The notes: a model not told the origin generated them from the letters alone. A stretch of 64,000 nt of DNA from Lysinibacillus mangiferihumi (GCF_003049665.1 NZ_PYWM01000004.1:1-64000), one strand, 5' to 3'. Shown: positions 1 through 8,761, numbered from the stretch's first letter. Numbers and translations are program-made.

Positions 1-48
1 CAATTGTAACTTGAATTCAGGGGTATAAGTTCGACGTTCTCTTCTCAT
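1..48 (-). CDS. IS3-family transposase OrfA, N-terminal fragment cut by window edge
   Basis: The minus strand starts an ATG at 48 behind an AGGAG ribosome binding site. The 16 visible codons read MRRERRTYTPEFKLQL, a typical start of the helix-turn-helix OrfA protein of IS3-family elements, which binds the element ends. The frame is open to the window edge, so completeness cannot be judged. The DNA just upstream looks like the matching element end. Confidence 0.65.
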   Translation of the reverse strand, partial: MRRERRTYTPEFKLQL

Positions 49-121
49 AAGGTACACGCTCCTAAGGGTTCTAATATTTTTAGTATACCCCTTATGAAAG
101 TTGTTTAGTTAAGTGTAGACC
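49..121 (-). mobile_element. Probable terminal region of an IS3-family element
   Basis: On the minus strand the sequence runs TGGTCTACACTTAACTAAAC from about 121 towards the OrfA start at 48. A short terminal stretch of this kind, followed by a leader of about 70 bases, is what an IS3 left end looks like. The partner end lies outside the window, so the boundary at 121 is inferred from position only. Confidence 0.45.
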
Positions 122-563
122 ATCCAAAAATACTGAATGCGCTACATCCTTATAATCTACTTATCTATCGAAACATTCAATTCCCCATTAATAAACACGA
201 ACTTTGAGTTTCGTGGTTCCTGATTAAAATCAAATAAAACGAAGGATATATTATTATTAGTTATTTTTATACCGATTGTTCGTATTTTTTAATCGAAGAG
301 GCATTTATAAAATAAACTCAACTAAATCAAATTTCAAATTTTTTGAGAAATATTGAATTTCAATAGATTCCTCAAGAATCTTTCTTATATCTGATAACCT
401 GATTTATTTCCACCATGTAAGTGTAATCTGTATTAATTGAAATATACGATTGTTTTTTCTTATCCATAGCTCAAAACTTTCAGAACACACCGCATAGCAA
501 AGAGAGGCGAAGTCACAAATACGGGCAGATATTCCAAATTGTAGACATTATTAAGGTTCAGTT
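122..563. other. Gene-free AT-rich stretch
   Basis: No open frame with a plausible start or family signature was seen between the IS end and the immunity gene that stops at 564. The sequence is AT-rich with several runs of A and T. No convincing hairpin terminator was found. Confidence 0.4.
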
Positions 564-1043
564 TTACCCTTTTAAATTATTTATATAATTTTGTATAAGC
601 TGTCTGTTTTTCTCGCTTTGAGGTAGCAAACCTAAATGTTGATATTCAAAAATCATTTGTCGTTGAGTCGGGAATATTGCAGAATTAATTATGTCTTCAT
701 AATCGTAATTAATTTTTATTTTTCCAGGATACTTTAATGTTAGTGTTAAATTCGTCCATGGGGCTTGATCATTATCAATAAATATTTGTCTTAAATCATA
801 AAATATATTTTGTAATTCTATTAACAAATTGTCATAATTTTTTTCACTCAGTTTATATTTTTCAGGAATATCATGAGAGTAAATAAAATCTTCATTCTCC
901 GAAGTATTAAAATAAAAGTACACTACTCTAGAACCGTCTAATATTTCAGCATATAAGTAAATTTCGTACCAATTACCATCTGGTATCATAGCTATAACAT
1001 GCTCTGCTATCATAGGATACATCTGATTCATCTGTTGTTCCAT
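564..1043 (-). CDS. YezG-like (DUF600) immunity protein
   Basis: A protein of about 159 residues resembling Bacillus subtilis YezG, the antitoxin partner of the LXG toxin YeeF. It probably binds and neutralises the toxin C-terminal domain in the cytosol. Family-like stretches are WYEIYLYAEI, YSHDIPEKY, LLIELQNIFYDLR and APWTNLTLTL. The frame stays open upstream to 1235, but the start at 1043 is preferred because TTGGAGG lies 10-15 bases before it and the homologous region begins there. The remnant of the cognate toxin stops at 1051, so its stop codon overlaps this ribosome binding site, the usual toxin then immunity order. The toxin is broken, so this gene is an orphan or protects against toxins of neighbours. 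Confidence 0.75.
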   Translation of the reverse strand: MEQQMNQMYPMIAEHVIAMIPDGNWYEIYLYAEILDGSRVVYFYFNTSENEDFIYSHDIPEKYKLSEKNYDNLLIELQNIFYDLRQIFIDNDQAPWTNLTLTLKYPGKIKINYDYEDIINSAIFPTQRQMIFEYQHLGLLPQSEKNRQLIQNYINNLKG

Positions 1044-1050
1044 ACTTGTA

Positions 1051-1233
1051 CTAACCTCCAATTTGTTTTTGTATTGTAACATTTTGTGTCCTACCACCAT
1101 CATCTCTTTCGGAATACTTACCTCGAATTCGGTCTGTTGCTCCCACATTACTTTGAGTATATGGATTTCTCTTTCCTTTGCCCAGTTGTAAATCCGCTTC
1201 TTCACTATTAATATGACCAAATTCATACGTATC
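1051..1233 (-). pseudogene. C-terminal remnant of a polymorphic (YeeF/LXG-like) toxin
   Basis: About 60 codons remain of the end of a toxin gene, finishing with DDGGRTQNVTIQKQIGG just before the YezG-like immunity gene. The position directly upstream of a YezG-type gene, with the stop overlapping its ribosome binding site, is the main argument. The rest of the toxin is missing: near 1233 the sequence changes into an IS3 transposase remnant on the opposite strand. The family assignment is inferred from the neighbour because too little sequence is left to recognise the fold. Confidence 0.6.
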
Positions 1234-1813
1234 ATGGAAAAATATGGTTGGCAATGTCGTGTGAAAGTAAAAAACGGAAACTAACAGGACAACCTCACGC
1301 TATCGCAGCCAATTTATTAAATCGTGATTTTGAAGCAAGTGCACCCTTACAGAAGCTCGTAACCGATATTACTTACTTGCCAATTGGTCAGAAACAGTTG
1401 TATCTTTCAAGTATTCAAGATTTATATAATGGCGAAATTATTGCCTATTCGATCGGAGACTGCCAAGATACAGATTTTGTGTTGCATACGTTAACCCAAC
1501 TCCATGATGTACCTGAAGGTTGTACGTTGCATAGTGACCAAGGCTCGGTGTATACATCTTATCACTATCAACAAGCTGTAAAGGCAAAAGGCATTACCAT
1601 GAGCATGTCCCGTAAAGGTGCGCCCGCTGATAATGCCCCAATCGAATTGTTTCATTCTATGTTAAAGTCTGAAACATGCTACTGACAATTTGCGAAATAC
1701 TACGACGGTCATCGTAGAACAAACTGTCAAAGACTATATAAATAATAATAACCCGAATTCAAACGAAACTAAACAACCCGTCACCGGTTCAATACCGACA
1801 ATTGGTTGGGTAA
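1234..1813 (+). pseudogene. IS3-family transposase OrfB (DDE), truncated and frameshifted
   Basis: Remains of the integrase-like OrfB of an IS3/IS150-type element. The start MEKYGWQCRVKVK is in one frame, the next 140 codons (1248-1685) in another, and the tail (DNLRNTTT, then RIQTKLNNPSPVQYRQLVG ending at 1813) needs two more frame changes. The first two catalytic acidic residues are visible in VTDITYLP and HSDQGSVY, and the glutamate in PIELFHSMLKSE. The N-terminal third is absent. At least three frame changes rule out function. The insertion truncated the toxin gene to its left. Confidence 0.8.
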
Positions 1814-1963
1814 TGCTTTTTTGATTACTGTCTTATATAACTGGGTCAGTTCCTATAGCCAATCAAGGTTTTTTTGGAGATTAGGATTAATCTCTCTTGA
1901 TACAAAATATCATAAGTATTCTTCCGCATAAACTTCTGGATTCAAAACTTTGATATCTCAAAT

Positions 1964-2335
1964 TTAATCCAAGTACTCCTCAGCAATTTGTATACTTCTC
2001 TTTAAGTTTAAGTCTGGGTATCTTTGATCTAGGCAATATATTAATTCAATAAACTTTTTACTTTGTAAATTATAAGCCACTTCTTCAAAAACCTCACTTA
2101 AAAATGAAAGTTCTGTTTTTATACAAACCTTTAAGAAACTCAAAGTCAAGTTTTCATCTTCACTTAGTAAAACAATTAACTCTTCCCATTTCTGCTCAAT
2201 TCTTGGGTCATTATCATCTAGTAATGCTCGTGCACCTAAGACCGCTCTAACTATTAGGTAGATGTTAACTTCTTCTAAAATTATAATGGTTTTATTCGTT
2301 AATAATAACCAAATGCCTAGTTTGGCAATTTTTCT
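1964..2335 (-). CDS. Small acidic protein without a clear start, possible second immunity gene
   Basis: From 2335 down to a stop at 1964 the frame is open for about 120 codons, reading for example NIYLIVRAVLGARALLDD, then EQKWEELIVLLSEDENL and SIQIAEEYLD. The only ATG lies late (2149, giving 61 residues), and no GTG or TTG was found upstream. The frame overlaps the end of the preceding gene (stop at 2317), so translation may be coupled with a rare ATT start, or the gene may be broken at its start. The helical acidic character and the place behind a toxin and immunity pair suggest an immunity-type protein. No family is recognised. Confidence 0.4.
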   Translation of the reverse strand, partial: RKIAKLGIWLLLTNKTIIILEEVNIYLIVRAVLGARALLDDNDPRIEQKWEELIVLLSEDENLTLSFLKVCIKTELSFLSEVFEEVAYNLQSKKFIELIYCLDQRYPDLNLKRSIQIAEEYLD

Positions 2336-2790
2336 TTAATGTAAGAATGTTCAAGAAAACTAAGCAAACTCTTGGTTAAATATTTTACCTGGTATTGATC
2401 TAAATCACTATTGACAATTAACTGACCATTCTCTTTTCTAAGTAATTGATCCGAACCGTTTTCTAAAAACAATAGATTTCCGCCAACTTGTCTCATAAGA
2501 TTCCCAATAACTTTAAACAAAACTTCTATTCCTTGATAGAAAGTGTTACCAAATAATTGAACTCTAATGCATACATTTACATCTAAATCGTAATGCCTTC
2601 TAATAAAAGCTATGTCAGATATATCCTCTATTTCTAGAGCTAATGAAAAATACTTAATCCCAATAACTATTTCTTCTTCACTAATGTGAACAGTTATCTC
2701 TTCGTTCACAGACCCAACTATTATACTTCGAATAATTTCCGCCAGGGATTTACAACTTAAATTAGAGCTTAAAAATAATTCGTAATCCAT
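2317..2790 (-). CDS. Putative immunity protein (SitI3-like)
   Basis: A 157-residue protein beginning MDYELFLSSNLSCKSLAEII, an opening that resembles SitI3-type immunity proteins. It would act in the cytosol by binding the nuclease domain encoded just upstream. Its ATG at 2790 directly abuts the toxin stop codon at 2791-2793, with GGAGAGGAG inside the toxin end as ribosome binding site, so the two are translationally coupled. This tight toxin then immunity arrangement is the strongest evidence. The family name is tentative. The gene itself looks intact although its toxin partner is truncated. Confidence 0.5.
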   Translation of the reverse strand: MDYELFLSSNLSCKSLAEIIRSIIVGSVNEEITVHISEEEIVIGIKYFSLALEIEDISDIAFIRRHYDLDVNVCIRVQLFGNTFYQGIEVLFKVIGNLMRQVGGNLLFLENGSDQLLRKENGQLIVNSDLDQYQVKYLTKSLLSFLEHSYIKEKLPN

Positions 2791-3512
2791 TTATTTCTCC
2801 TCTCCAAATACTCGTGTAATTTTTCCATCGTTCACAATAAGTAATTCTTTTAAGTTTTTCAAATCTCCATTTGGATTAGCTTTTCTTTGAATACCTTCAG
2901 TAATTTCAAGAATTTTCTCAGATGGAAAATTATCCACATTAAGAACAATTCTTTCTGCCTGTGTTTTTGTTTTATTTGTTATGGTCCTAAGGACATTATC
3001 TGTCTTCGTATTTGGTGTTGGAGCATAACAATCAAATACTTTGCCTTCAATGAGAAAATCTGGATTAGATGTTGCTTTTATACCGTGACCATTACCGCCA
3101 TTTACTTCATTTAACATTTTTATTTCATAGCCCTTATTTGCCAAGAAATCTGCTGTTTCATTCTCTTTCTTAACACCATGTGAATCACCCTTTGTGTATT
3201 CTCCTTTTGGCTTACTCCCATTAGGTAATGACGGTTCAGTCAGATTAGTATTACCCGTACCCTTATTTCCCTCAGCAGGTTTACTATCATCTACTGGCAG
3301 TTAGAACTATTCGATGGATTATTTCGCCAGCTGTTCCCGTATCCGTTATTCGGCTCATATTCACACCGGCCAACTCCAACAGCGGTGTTCCCAACTGACG
3401 GAATTGGTCCTTTACTTCGGCTACTTTGGTTTGGAACTTATCTTTTACGGTGTCTAGCTTTTTAGTGGCTTTTTCTTTTAGTTGGCCTATTGAACCTTTA
3501 TTCGTGACGGTT
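2791..3512 (-). pseudogene. Polymorphic toxin C-terminal remnant with CdiA-type tRNase domain
   Basis: The last 117 codons, with GYEIKMLNE, NPDFLIEGKVFDCYAPT and ERIVLNVDNFPSEKILEI, match the look of the CdiA C-terminal tRNA nuclease fold: a restriction-like core with D and ExK-type residues. The frame stays open upstream through LPVDDSKPAEGNKGTGNTNL to about 3297, where an in-frame TAA occurs. Beyond it a different frame reads EKATKKLDTVKDKF and LGTPLLELAGVNMSR, the linker region of LXG-type or related secreted toxins. The N-terminal delivery part is missing and the upstream end abuts an IS3 fragment. The gene is therefore truncated and frameshifted. The nuclease domain alone might still be translated from an internal start at 3144. 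Confidence 0.65.
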
Positions 3513-3603
3513 TACGGATTAAGGCAAAATTAAAAACGAGTCCAGTGCAGTACCGAACTCGTTATACCCAAGCGCCTAATGAAATAACCGTGTCTAACTT
3601 TTA
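3513..3603 (+). pseudogene. C-terminal 29 codons of an IS3-family OrfB
   Basis: The plus strand reads RIKAKLKTSPVQYRTRYTQA and ends in VSNF and a TAA at 3603. The RIKAKLK...SPVQYR pattern is the conserved tail of IS3-family OrfB. It differs in sequence from the tail at 1770-1813, so it comes from a different element. The following bases up to about 3620 may be the right end of that element. It marks the breakpoint of the neighbouring toxin gene. Confidence 0.6.
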
Positions 3604-3631
3604 AGGGGTCACTTCATTGCAAGGGTTTTTA

Positions 3632-4102
3632 TTATTCTGAAAAAACGATATGCCATTCGTCTCGCTTGGCTAAAAATTCTTTTGCCAGCGCCTGTGCGCC
3701 TTCAAGGCTATGGCTTGCTGCCCAGCCACATTGCACTTCGTTGCATGCTGGAACAGCCGTGGCCTTCGTTACATCTGTAAAAGTTTTTTCTAAAATCGAT
3801 AGCAATTCATCATAATCATTATGATTAATCAACGATACATAAAACCCTGTTTGACAGCCCATTGGACTAAAATCAACAATGTGATCTGAATAATTGCGGA
3901 TAATATCTGCCGATAAATGCTCCAAAGAATGGAGTGCTGGCATTTCCATATGCTCTTTGTTAGGCTGTTTTAAGCGAATGTCGTACTTATAAACTTCATC
4001 GCCATTTTTCCCCACTTTTACACCCGCTAAACGAACATAAGGGGCTTTCACTTTCGTATGATCTAAATCAAAACTCTCTACATTTGTTTTTTCGCGTTCC
4101 AT
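3632..4102 (-). CDS. luxS: S-ribosylhomocysteine lyase LuxS
   Basis: LuxS cleaves S-ribosylhomocysteine to homocysteine and the autoinducer-2 precursor, within the activated methyl cycle in the cytosol. The metal site HSLEH (about residues 58-62), the catalytic cysteine in [10 protein letters not shown] (about 83) and the third metal ligand in EVQCGWA (about 125) are all present. An ORF extends to a TTG at 4126, but the ATG at 4102 is preferred: AAAAGGAG lies correctly upstream and the resulting 156 residues match the family length. It stands alone between the toxin remnants and a terminator at 4204. Confidence 0.97.
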   Translation of the reverse strand: MEREKTNVESFDLDHTKVKAPYVRLAGVKVGKNGDEVYKYDIRLKQPNKEHMEMPALHSLEHLSADIIRNYSDHIVDFSPMGCQTGFYVSLINHNDYDELLSILEKTFTDVTKATAVPACNEVQCGWAASHSLEGAQALAKEFLAKRDEWHIVFSE

Positions 4103-4203
4103 TGCTAACAGCTCCTTTTCTGACAATACTAACTATTATACCTAGTTTTCTATGAAATGTGTAAATTTTTGAAATAGAATGATAATTAAGGTTTGAAATC
4201 ACT

Positions 4204-4240
4204 AAAAAAGAAGACAAAACGTCAATTTCGTTTTGTCTTC
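4204..4240 (-). terminator. Rho-independent terminator
   Basis: A perfect 12-base-pair stem (GAAGACAAAACG with CGTTTTGTCTTC) and 7-base loop is followed on the minus strand by a run of six T. It ends the small membrane protein gene that stops at 4277. Confidence 0.9.
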
Positions 4241-4276
4241 CCTATGAAAAATATTTTTGCTGGCGTGTTGCGGTTT

Positions 4277-4474
4277 CTACAATGGAAATTCAGATTCTTG
4301 AATATGACTCGGAATGTTTAGAAGCAATGTAATCACAACACTTATTGAGATTAGGATCAACACAGACTTCCATTGTAACTCAAATTCATTCTTTTTCAGC
4401 AATATCCTTTGATTAATAAAGTGAAAGAACGAAACAAACAGCAACACAACAACAAACTGTAAGAAAAAATTCAT
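4277..4474 (-). CDS. Small two-helix membrane protein, paralogue of the gene at 6366
   Basis: A 65-residue protein starting MNFFLQFVVVLLFVSFFHF. Two hydrophobic segments (about 3-20 and 38-55) are separated by a basic loop, ending in a short acidic tail (ESEFPL). The ATG at 4474 is preferred over the GTG at 4486 because GGGTGG lies 8 bases before it. A close paralogue with the same length and layout sits on the other side of the cstA-type gene. No family or function is recognised. Confidence 0.7.
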   Translation of the reverse strand: MNFFLQFVVVLLFVSFFHFINQRILLKKNEFELQWKSVLILISISVVITLLLNIPSHIQESEFPL

Positions 4475-4605
4475 TGTCGCTACCACCCTTTACATGTACA
4501 GAGTTCTCACTAATGTTTAACTATTATTTTTATCGTCAGCTATCTTTGTTTGTACAGCACTTAAGGATATTTGAAATATGTTCTGAACACCACTGCTTCG
4601 CATAT

Positions 4606-4645
4606 AAGGGTGCGTCTTAAAATAATTTTTAAGACACACCCTTTT
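4606..4645 (-). terminator. Hairpin terminator behind the CstA gene
   Basis: AAGGGTGCGTCTTAAAA pairs with a near-perfect complement ending in ACACCCTT, giving a stem of about 16 pairs. It lies 40 bases past the stop of the transporter gene. The T run is better on the plus strand, so termination on the minus strand is likely but not certain. Confidence 0.65.
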
Positions 4646-4684
4646 CTCTAACTTTACTTTACTAAAATTATATAGTAATTAATA

Positions 4685-6139
4685 CTACTTAACATGTTGA
4701 TAGCTTGTCACATCTTCATCTAACAAGAAGTTTGTGCCACGTTTTTTCAAAGCTGTACCAAAGAATATTGCTGTAATGATAAATGCGGCTATAATCCCAG
4801 TAGCATTCGAAAATGCAACATCCTGTCCGAATCCCATAGTTGGTTCATAAATAATATAGCTGAATACCATACTTGTCATAAATGAAGCTGGGATTGTTGC
4901 AATCCAATGGTTTTTACGGTCCAAAAATAAATACATTGCCGCTACCCATAAGGCAATTACTGCTGTTACACCGTTTGCCCATGAGAAATAACGCCATAAA
5001 ATATTAAAGTCTATTTTCGTTAACACATATGACATGACGAATAATGGGATTGCAATCCATAAACGACTAACTAATTTTGCTTGAGCAAATTTGAAATAAT
5101 CAGCGATAATCATACGAGCTGCACGAAACGCTGTATCACCTGATGTAATAGGTAGCACGATTACTCCTAAAACTGCTAAAGTTCCACCAATTGAACCAAG
5201 CATCAGAATAGATGCCTCGCTTACTACAGCAGCAGGTCCACCTGCAGCCATCATCTCATTTAAACCACCATATCCTCCAAATAGGCTCATTGCTGCAGCC
5301 GCCCAAATCATTGCAATAATTCCTTCAGTAATCATCATACCATAGAAAATTTTACGTCCTTCTTTTTCTCTTTTGGTCGTACGAGAAATGATTGGCGTTT
5401 GTGTTGCATGGAAACCAGATAATGCCCCACATGTAATTGTAAAGAATATTAATGGAAATATCGGTAATTTAGCAGGATGCATATTCTCAAATGTTAGCTC
5501 TGGAATTGGTGAACCTTTTACAATCATACTAATACCAATTCCAATTGCTGAAATCACAAGTAGCGCTCCTAGATAAGGATAGAATCGACCGATAATTTTA
5601 TCAACTGGAAGTAAAGTTGCTAAAATATAATAGATAAAAATTAACGCTACAATAATACTTATCGCAACTTTGCCATCCATTAAATTATTTATTAGCATTG
5701 CAGGTGATGTAACAAACACAGTACCAACTAGCAAGAGCAATAAAAGTGCAAAAATATTTACTACATGTTTCATTGCTTTTCCTAAAAACTTCGCTGCAAG
5801 CTCAGGTAAATGGGCTCCTTTATTACGAATAGAGATCATTCCTGTCAAATAATCATGAACAGCCCCGGCAAATATACAGCCAACTACAATCCATACAAAT
5901 GCAACAGGGCCATATAAAGCACCTACAATAGGACCAAACACAGGACCAGTACCCGCAATATTTAGGAGCTGAATTAATGAATTTTTAGGTGTAGACATTG
6001 GTACATAGTCTACACCGTCTGCATTTACATAAGCTGGTGTAGGACGCTCATCTTTAGGAATGAATACTTTTTCAACAAATTTCCCATAAGTAAAATAACC
6101 TACAATTAAAATCGCTATACAAGTTACAAAAGTTATCAT
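4685..6139 (-). CDS. cstA: CstA-family carbon starvation / pyruvate transporter
   Basis: A polytopic membrane protein of 484 residues with the CstA domain across its N-terminal two thirds. Characteristic stretches are YVPMSTPKNSL, NIAGTGPVFGPIVGALYGP, GAVHDYLTGMISIRNKG, ITCGALSGFHATQTPIISRT and LPITSGDTAFRAARMIIADY. Family members import pyruvate or peptides during carbon limitation. This is the shorter form, without the long C-terminal extension of Escherichia coli CstA. GGAGG precedes the ATG at 6139. Two paralogous small membrane proteins flank it on the same strand, which hints at a functional link. Confidence 0.9.
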   Translation of the reverse strand: MITFVTCIAILIVGYFTYGKFVEKVFIPKDERPTPAYVNADGVDYVPMSTPKNSLIQLLNIAGTGPVFGPIVGALYGPVAFVWIVVGCIFAGAVHDYLTGMISIRNKGAHLPELAAKFLGKAMKHVVNIFALLLLLLVGTVFVTSPAMLINNLMDGKVAISIIVALIFIYYILATLLPVDKIIGRFYPYLGALLVISAIGIGISMIVKGSPIPELTFENMHPAKLPIFPLIFFTITCGALSGFHATQTPIISRTTKREKEGRKIFYGMMITEGIIAMIWAAAAMSLFGGYGGLNEMMAAGGPAAVVSEASILMLGSIGGTLAVLGVIVLPITSGDTAFRAARMIIADYFKFAQAKLVSRLWIAIPLFVMSYVLTKIDFNILWRYFSWANGVTAVIALWVAAMYLFLDRKNHWIATIPASFMTSMVFSYIIYEPTMGFGQDVAFSNATGIIAAFIITAIFFGTALKKRGTNFLLDEDVTSYQHVK

Positions 6140-6365
6140 AAAATAAATTCCTCCTTTTCTTTATGTTCACTTAATTGCAACATCCTCATTGTTATACAAC
6201 AATTAAAATATACCGATAGGCTACAACAATCGCTTAATTATTATAGTTATATGTAATGTGACTAAAACAAAATCCCTCCTTTTTTATTACTATTTAATAT
6301 GACTTGAAATACAAAAATATTTCTAAATCAAATGCTAATAGAACATCCCCATAGTTCTTTTGTTT

Positions 6366-6569
6366 CTAAATGGGGAAATCGATTTCCTGAATATCACCAT
6401 TATCACCTATATTTAAAAGGATGGTGATAACAACGCTAAGTGAGACTAGTATCAACATAGACTTCCACTGTATTTTAAACTCGTACTTTTTCATCAAAAG
6501 CAATTGATTGATATAATGAAAGAACAAAACAAATAACAACACAACAATAAATTGAAATAAATAATTCAT
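6366..6569 (-). CDS. Small two-helix membrane protein, paralogue of the gene at 4277
   Basis: About 67 residues beginning MNYLFQFIVVLLFVLFFHY, with a second hydrophobic segment around residues 35-52 and an acidic end (EIDFPI). It is clearly a duplicate of the gene at 4277-4474. An upstream ATG at 6581 exists, but the second ATG at 6569 keeps AAAGGATGG as a ribosome binding site and matches the paralogue. It lies between the transporter and a secreted protein gene. Function unknown. Confidence 0.65.
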   Translation of the reverse strand: MNYLFQFIVVLLFVLFFHYINQLLLMKKYEFKIQWKSMLILVSLSVVITILLNIGDNGDIQEIDFPI

Positions 6570-6605
6570 CGTTGGCACCATCCTTTACAACATAAGTGTT
6601 ATTGT

Positions 6606-7268
6606 TTAGGCTGATATTTCAGCTCTTGTTATTCTATAATTCCCGCTACCTAATAGTTGAACAGAAAGATAAGTATTATATTCTACTAAATATTTAAACG
6701 CTTTAAAATTGCCATGACTATGAACATACCAGACACTTGGATCTAGTACATCAATCCAAGTATTATGAGATTCTGAATACACCAGCCCTGTTAGCCTTGC
6801 ATCTTTTGTAGCACCCATTATTTTTCCATTACTATATGTAAACTCCCCTGCTAAAACATGCTGAAAATTCCAACCTATAGTATTCTTTACATAAGCGCTA
6901 TAAACTTTCTTTTTGACAGCACTAGCAGCAGTAGTTGTAGATGCTAAAAATTTAGTATTTGCAGCATTATAAGGAGTGGTCAAAAAAGGATTAACTTCAT
7001 AACTAGTAAAATTCAGTTCTATAAAACCATTCCCAACACTTTTTCTAAGATAAAAACTTTCTATACCATTTGCCAAGTTTTCATTAGCTTGAACTACTAA
7101 TTCATCAAGAGCTTCATTCGCTTTATCAATTTCTTGAACAGTGGGAAACTCTTCTATTTCCAAATCTTCTACTTCCTTTGAAATTTCCGCTTTGGCTAAA
7201 GTAAAGCTTGCATTTGATAATAAAGTTAACAACATAACGATAAATAAAATTGAAATCTTTTTCATCAA
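6606..7268 (-). CDS. Secreted protein of unknown function
   Basis: A 220-residue protein with a clear signal peptide (hydrophobic residues 5-24, likely cut after LAKA near 27). The mature N-terminus is acidic and helical (ISKEVEDLEIEEF to about 70). The C-terminal half is rich in Tyr, Thr and Asn with WYVHSHGNFKAFKYL, suggesting a beta-rich domain. GGTGAGG precedes the double ATG. No family is recognised. It stands 24 bases downstream of nothing on its own strand except the small membrane gene that follows at 6569. Confidence 0.65.
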   Translation of the reverse strand: MMKKISILFIVMLLTLLSNASFTLAKAEISKEVEDLEIEEFPTVQEIDKANEALDELVVQANENLANGIESFYLRKSVGNGFIELNFTSYEVNPFLTTPYNAANTKFLASTTTAASAVKKKVYSAYVKNTIGWNFQHVLAGEFTYSNGKIMGATKDARLTGLVYSESHNTWIDVLDPSVWYVHSHGNFKAFKYLVEYNTYLSVQLLGSGNYRITRAEISA

Positions 7269-7523
7269 TTACCTCACCTCTTCTTAGCTTTTGCATTTTT
7301 TATTTATAATAAAAAAAAGTTGCGTTTTTTGTAAATATAATTAATTTAATTTGCTGAATTTTTATTATCAGTTAGTGTTTTTTGATACTAAACATTTAAG
7401 TTTAGAATTTTAGTTTTTTATAGGGCTACAAATAACTCATTTCAAAATAATTTTAAAAAATTGAGGGCATTTTTACTGTCTCTCATTCTTTTAAATCTAT
7501 TACTTGCTCCCTTTTAGACAGTT

Positions 7524-7982
7524 CTATACAGAAATTTTCCACTCACGATTCGCAGATGTGCCTAGGTACTCATCTGCGTAATTAGACTCTATTTCTTTTT
7601 GCGGGAATTTCTTTAAATACCACTGTTTCATTAGGACATAGTAAATGATTGCCGATAGAGGGAATCCGACGAAATACATATAATCAATGAACACAATCGC
7701 GAGTACACTACTAATGAGCCAGGCAAACATACCTGCCAAGTTTACACCCCCATTGAATGTAAATTGCCCGTCCTGTCTATACAAATCTTTGACATGTAAA
7801 CGGCGCTTGCGAAGGATGTAGTAATCACAAATAATTACACCTGCTACAGCCGACATAATAGCGCCGGAGTACCCTAAAAAACGGAATAACTGCTCTAAAA
7901 TAATCCACGGTTGAAACAATGTGCCGACAATCCCCGCCAATATGACACCCCACGTATAAGACAAATGGCAACGTGGAGCCAT
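7524..7982 (-). pseudogene. C-terminal part of an NCS1-family (PucI-like) allantoin/nucleobase permease
   Basis: About 150 codons with GAIMSAVAGVIICDYYILRK, VKDLYRQDGQFTFNGGVN and a last pair of membrane segments match the end of NCS1 permeases such as PucI, which import allantoin or related compounds. The family length is about 490 residues, so the first two thirds are missing. The homologous sequence ends near 7985, where an unrelated CobW fragment begins on the other strand. No ribosome binding site or start is apparent. It is a deletion remnant. Confidence 0.75.
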
Positions 7983-8065
7983 CCATTTTATATGTGGACA
8001 GTAAATTTTGTAAAAGCCGGCTACCTAGCAACTATCAGCTACCACCTTGCAATAATACATCGCAA

Positions 8066-8395
8066 ATTCAATCATTTTCTTTTGCTTTTTTGCAACCATT
8101 AAATTGGAATAGTTTCGGGGTATGGCTTAGCTTATTGCTTTATGCAAGAGGAGAAAACATTCTTCGTGTGAAAGGAATGCTAGATGTCGGTGAAACAGGA
8201 CCCATCATCTTAAATGGTGTCCAACATATTATTCATCCACCGATTCATTTAAGTGAATGGCCAGAAAATATGCAGATTTCACATATTGTCTTTATTATGA
8301 AAGATATCCCCACTACGTTATTGAAACAATCATTACTATCCTTCCAAACATTTCTCGGCACGGAAATCGATTTAATGGATGTACATTCCATATAA
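8066..8395 (+). pseudogene. C-terminal domain remnant of a CobW-family GTP-binding protein
   Basis: The frame reads IQSFSFAFLQPLNW, FGVWLSLLLYARGENILRVKG and NGVQHIIHPPIHLSEWP. This is the CobW C-terminal domain, found in metal-chaperone GTPases such as YciC or ZagA. The N-terminal GTPase domain with its P-loop is absent. The frame continues upstream to 7973, but that part is not CobW-like and overlaps the permease remnant on the other strand. The fragment therefore begins at a deletion junction near 7990-8060. Confidence 0.7.
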
Positions 8396-8493
8396 CAGAT
8401 ATTATCAAGATCACCGAAAAATCGTGCTTAGATGAATCCATTCTCTTCCTTCATCTGAGCACCTTTTTTATGCATTTCTTCGAGAAACGTCAA

Positions 8494-8531
8494 CGAAAAA
8501 AGCAACCGGTTACCTAAACCAGTTGCTCCTT
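8494..8531 (-). terminator. Terminator behind yneF
   Basis: On the minus strand GAGCAACTGG pairs with CCGGTTGCTT around a short loop, followed by TTTTTTCG. It lies 12 bases past the yneF stop. Confidence 0.8.
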
Positions 8532-8542
8532 AAAAACTCCAA

Positions 8543-8761
8543 TTATTTTTGGAATTTGTTCATTTGCGTCATCATTTGGCGTACTTGCTTTTCAGACGGC
8601 GTACGACCCATTTGTGCCATCATCATTCGAATCATTTGTTCGTTAATTGGTGGGTTCTCTTTTAAATATTTCATCATAGCTTGACGTGCAAAGTAGAAAC
8701 CAAGTGCTGCACCAGCTGCTAATGCGATAATTACAATAATAATCCAGCCCCATGTAGGCAT
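8543..8761 (-). CDS. yneF: YneF family protein (UPF0154)
   Basis: A 72-residue protein with one N-terminal membrane helix (WIIIVIIALAAGAALGFYFA) and a basic, methionine-rich C-terminus (NEQMIRMMMAQMGRTPSEKQ), the standard look of UPF0154. The start at 8761 is chosen because GGAGGAGG lies upstream; the longer frame to 8815 has no such site. Its place next to sirA is conserved in Bacillales. Molecular function unknown. Confidence 0.93.
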   Translation of the reverse strand: MPTWGWIIIVIIALAAGAALGFYFARQAMMKYLKENPPINEQMIRMMMAQMGRTPSEKQVRQMMTQMNKFQK

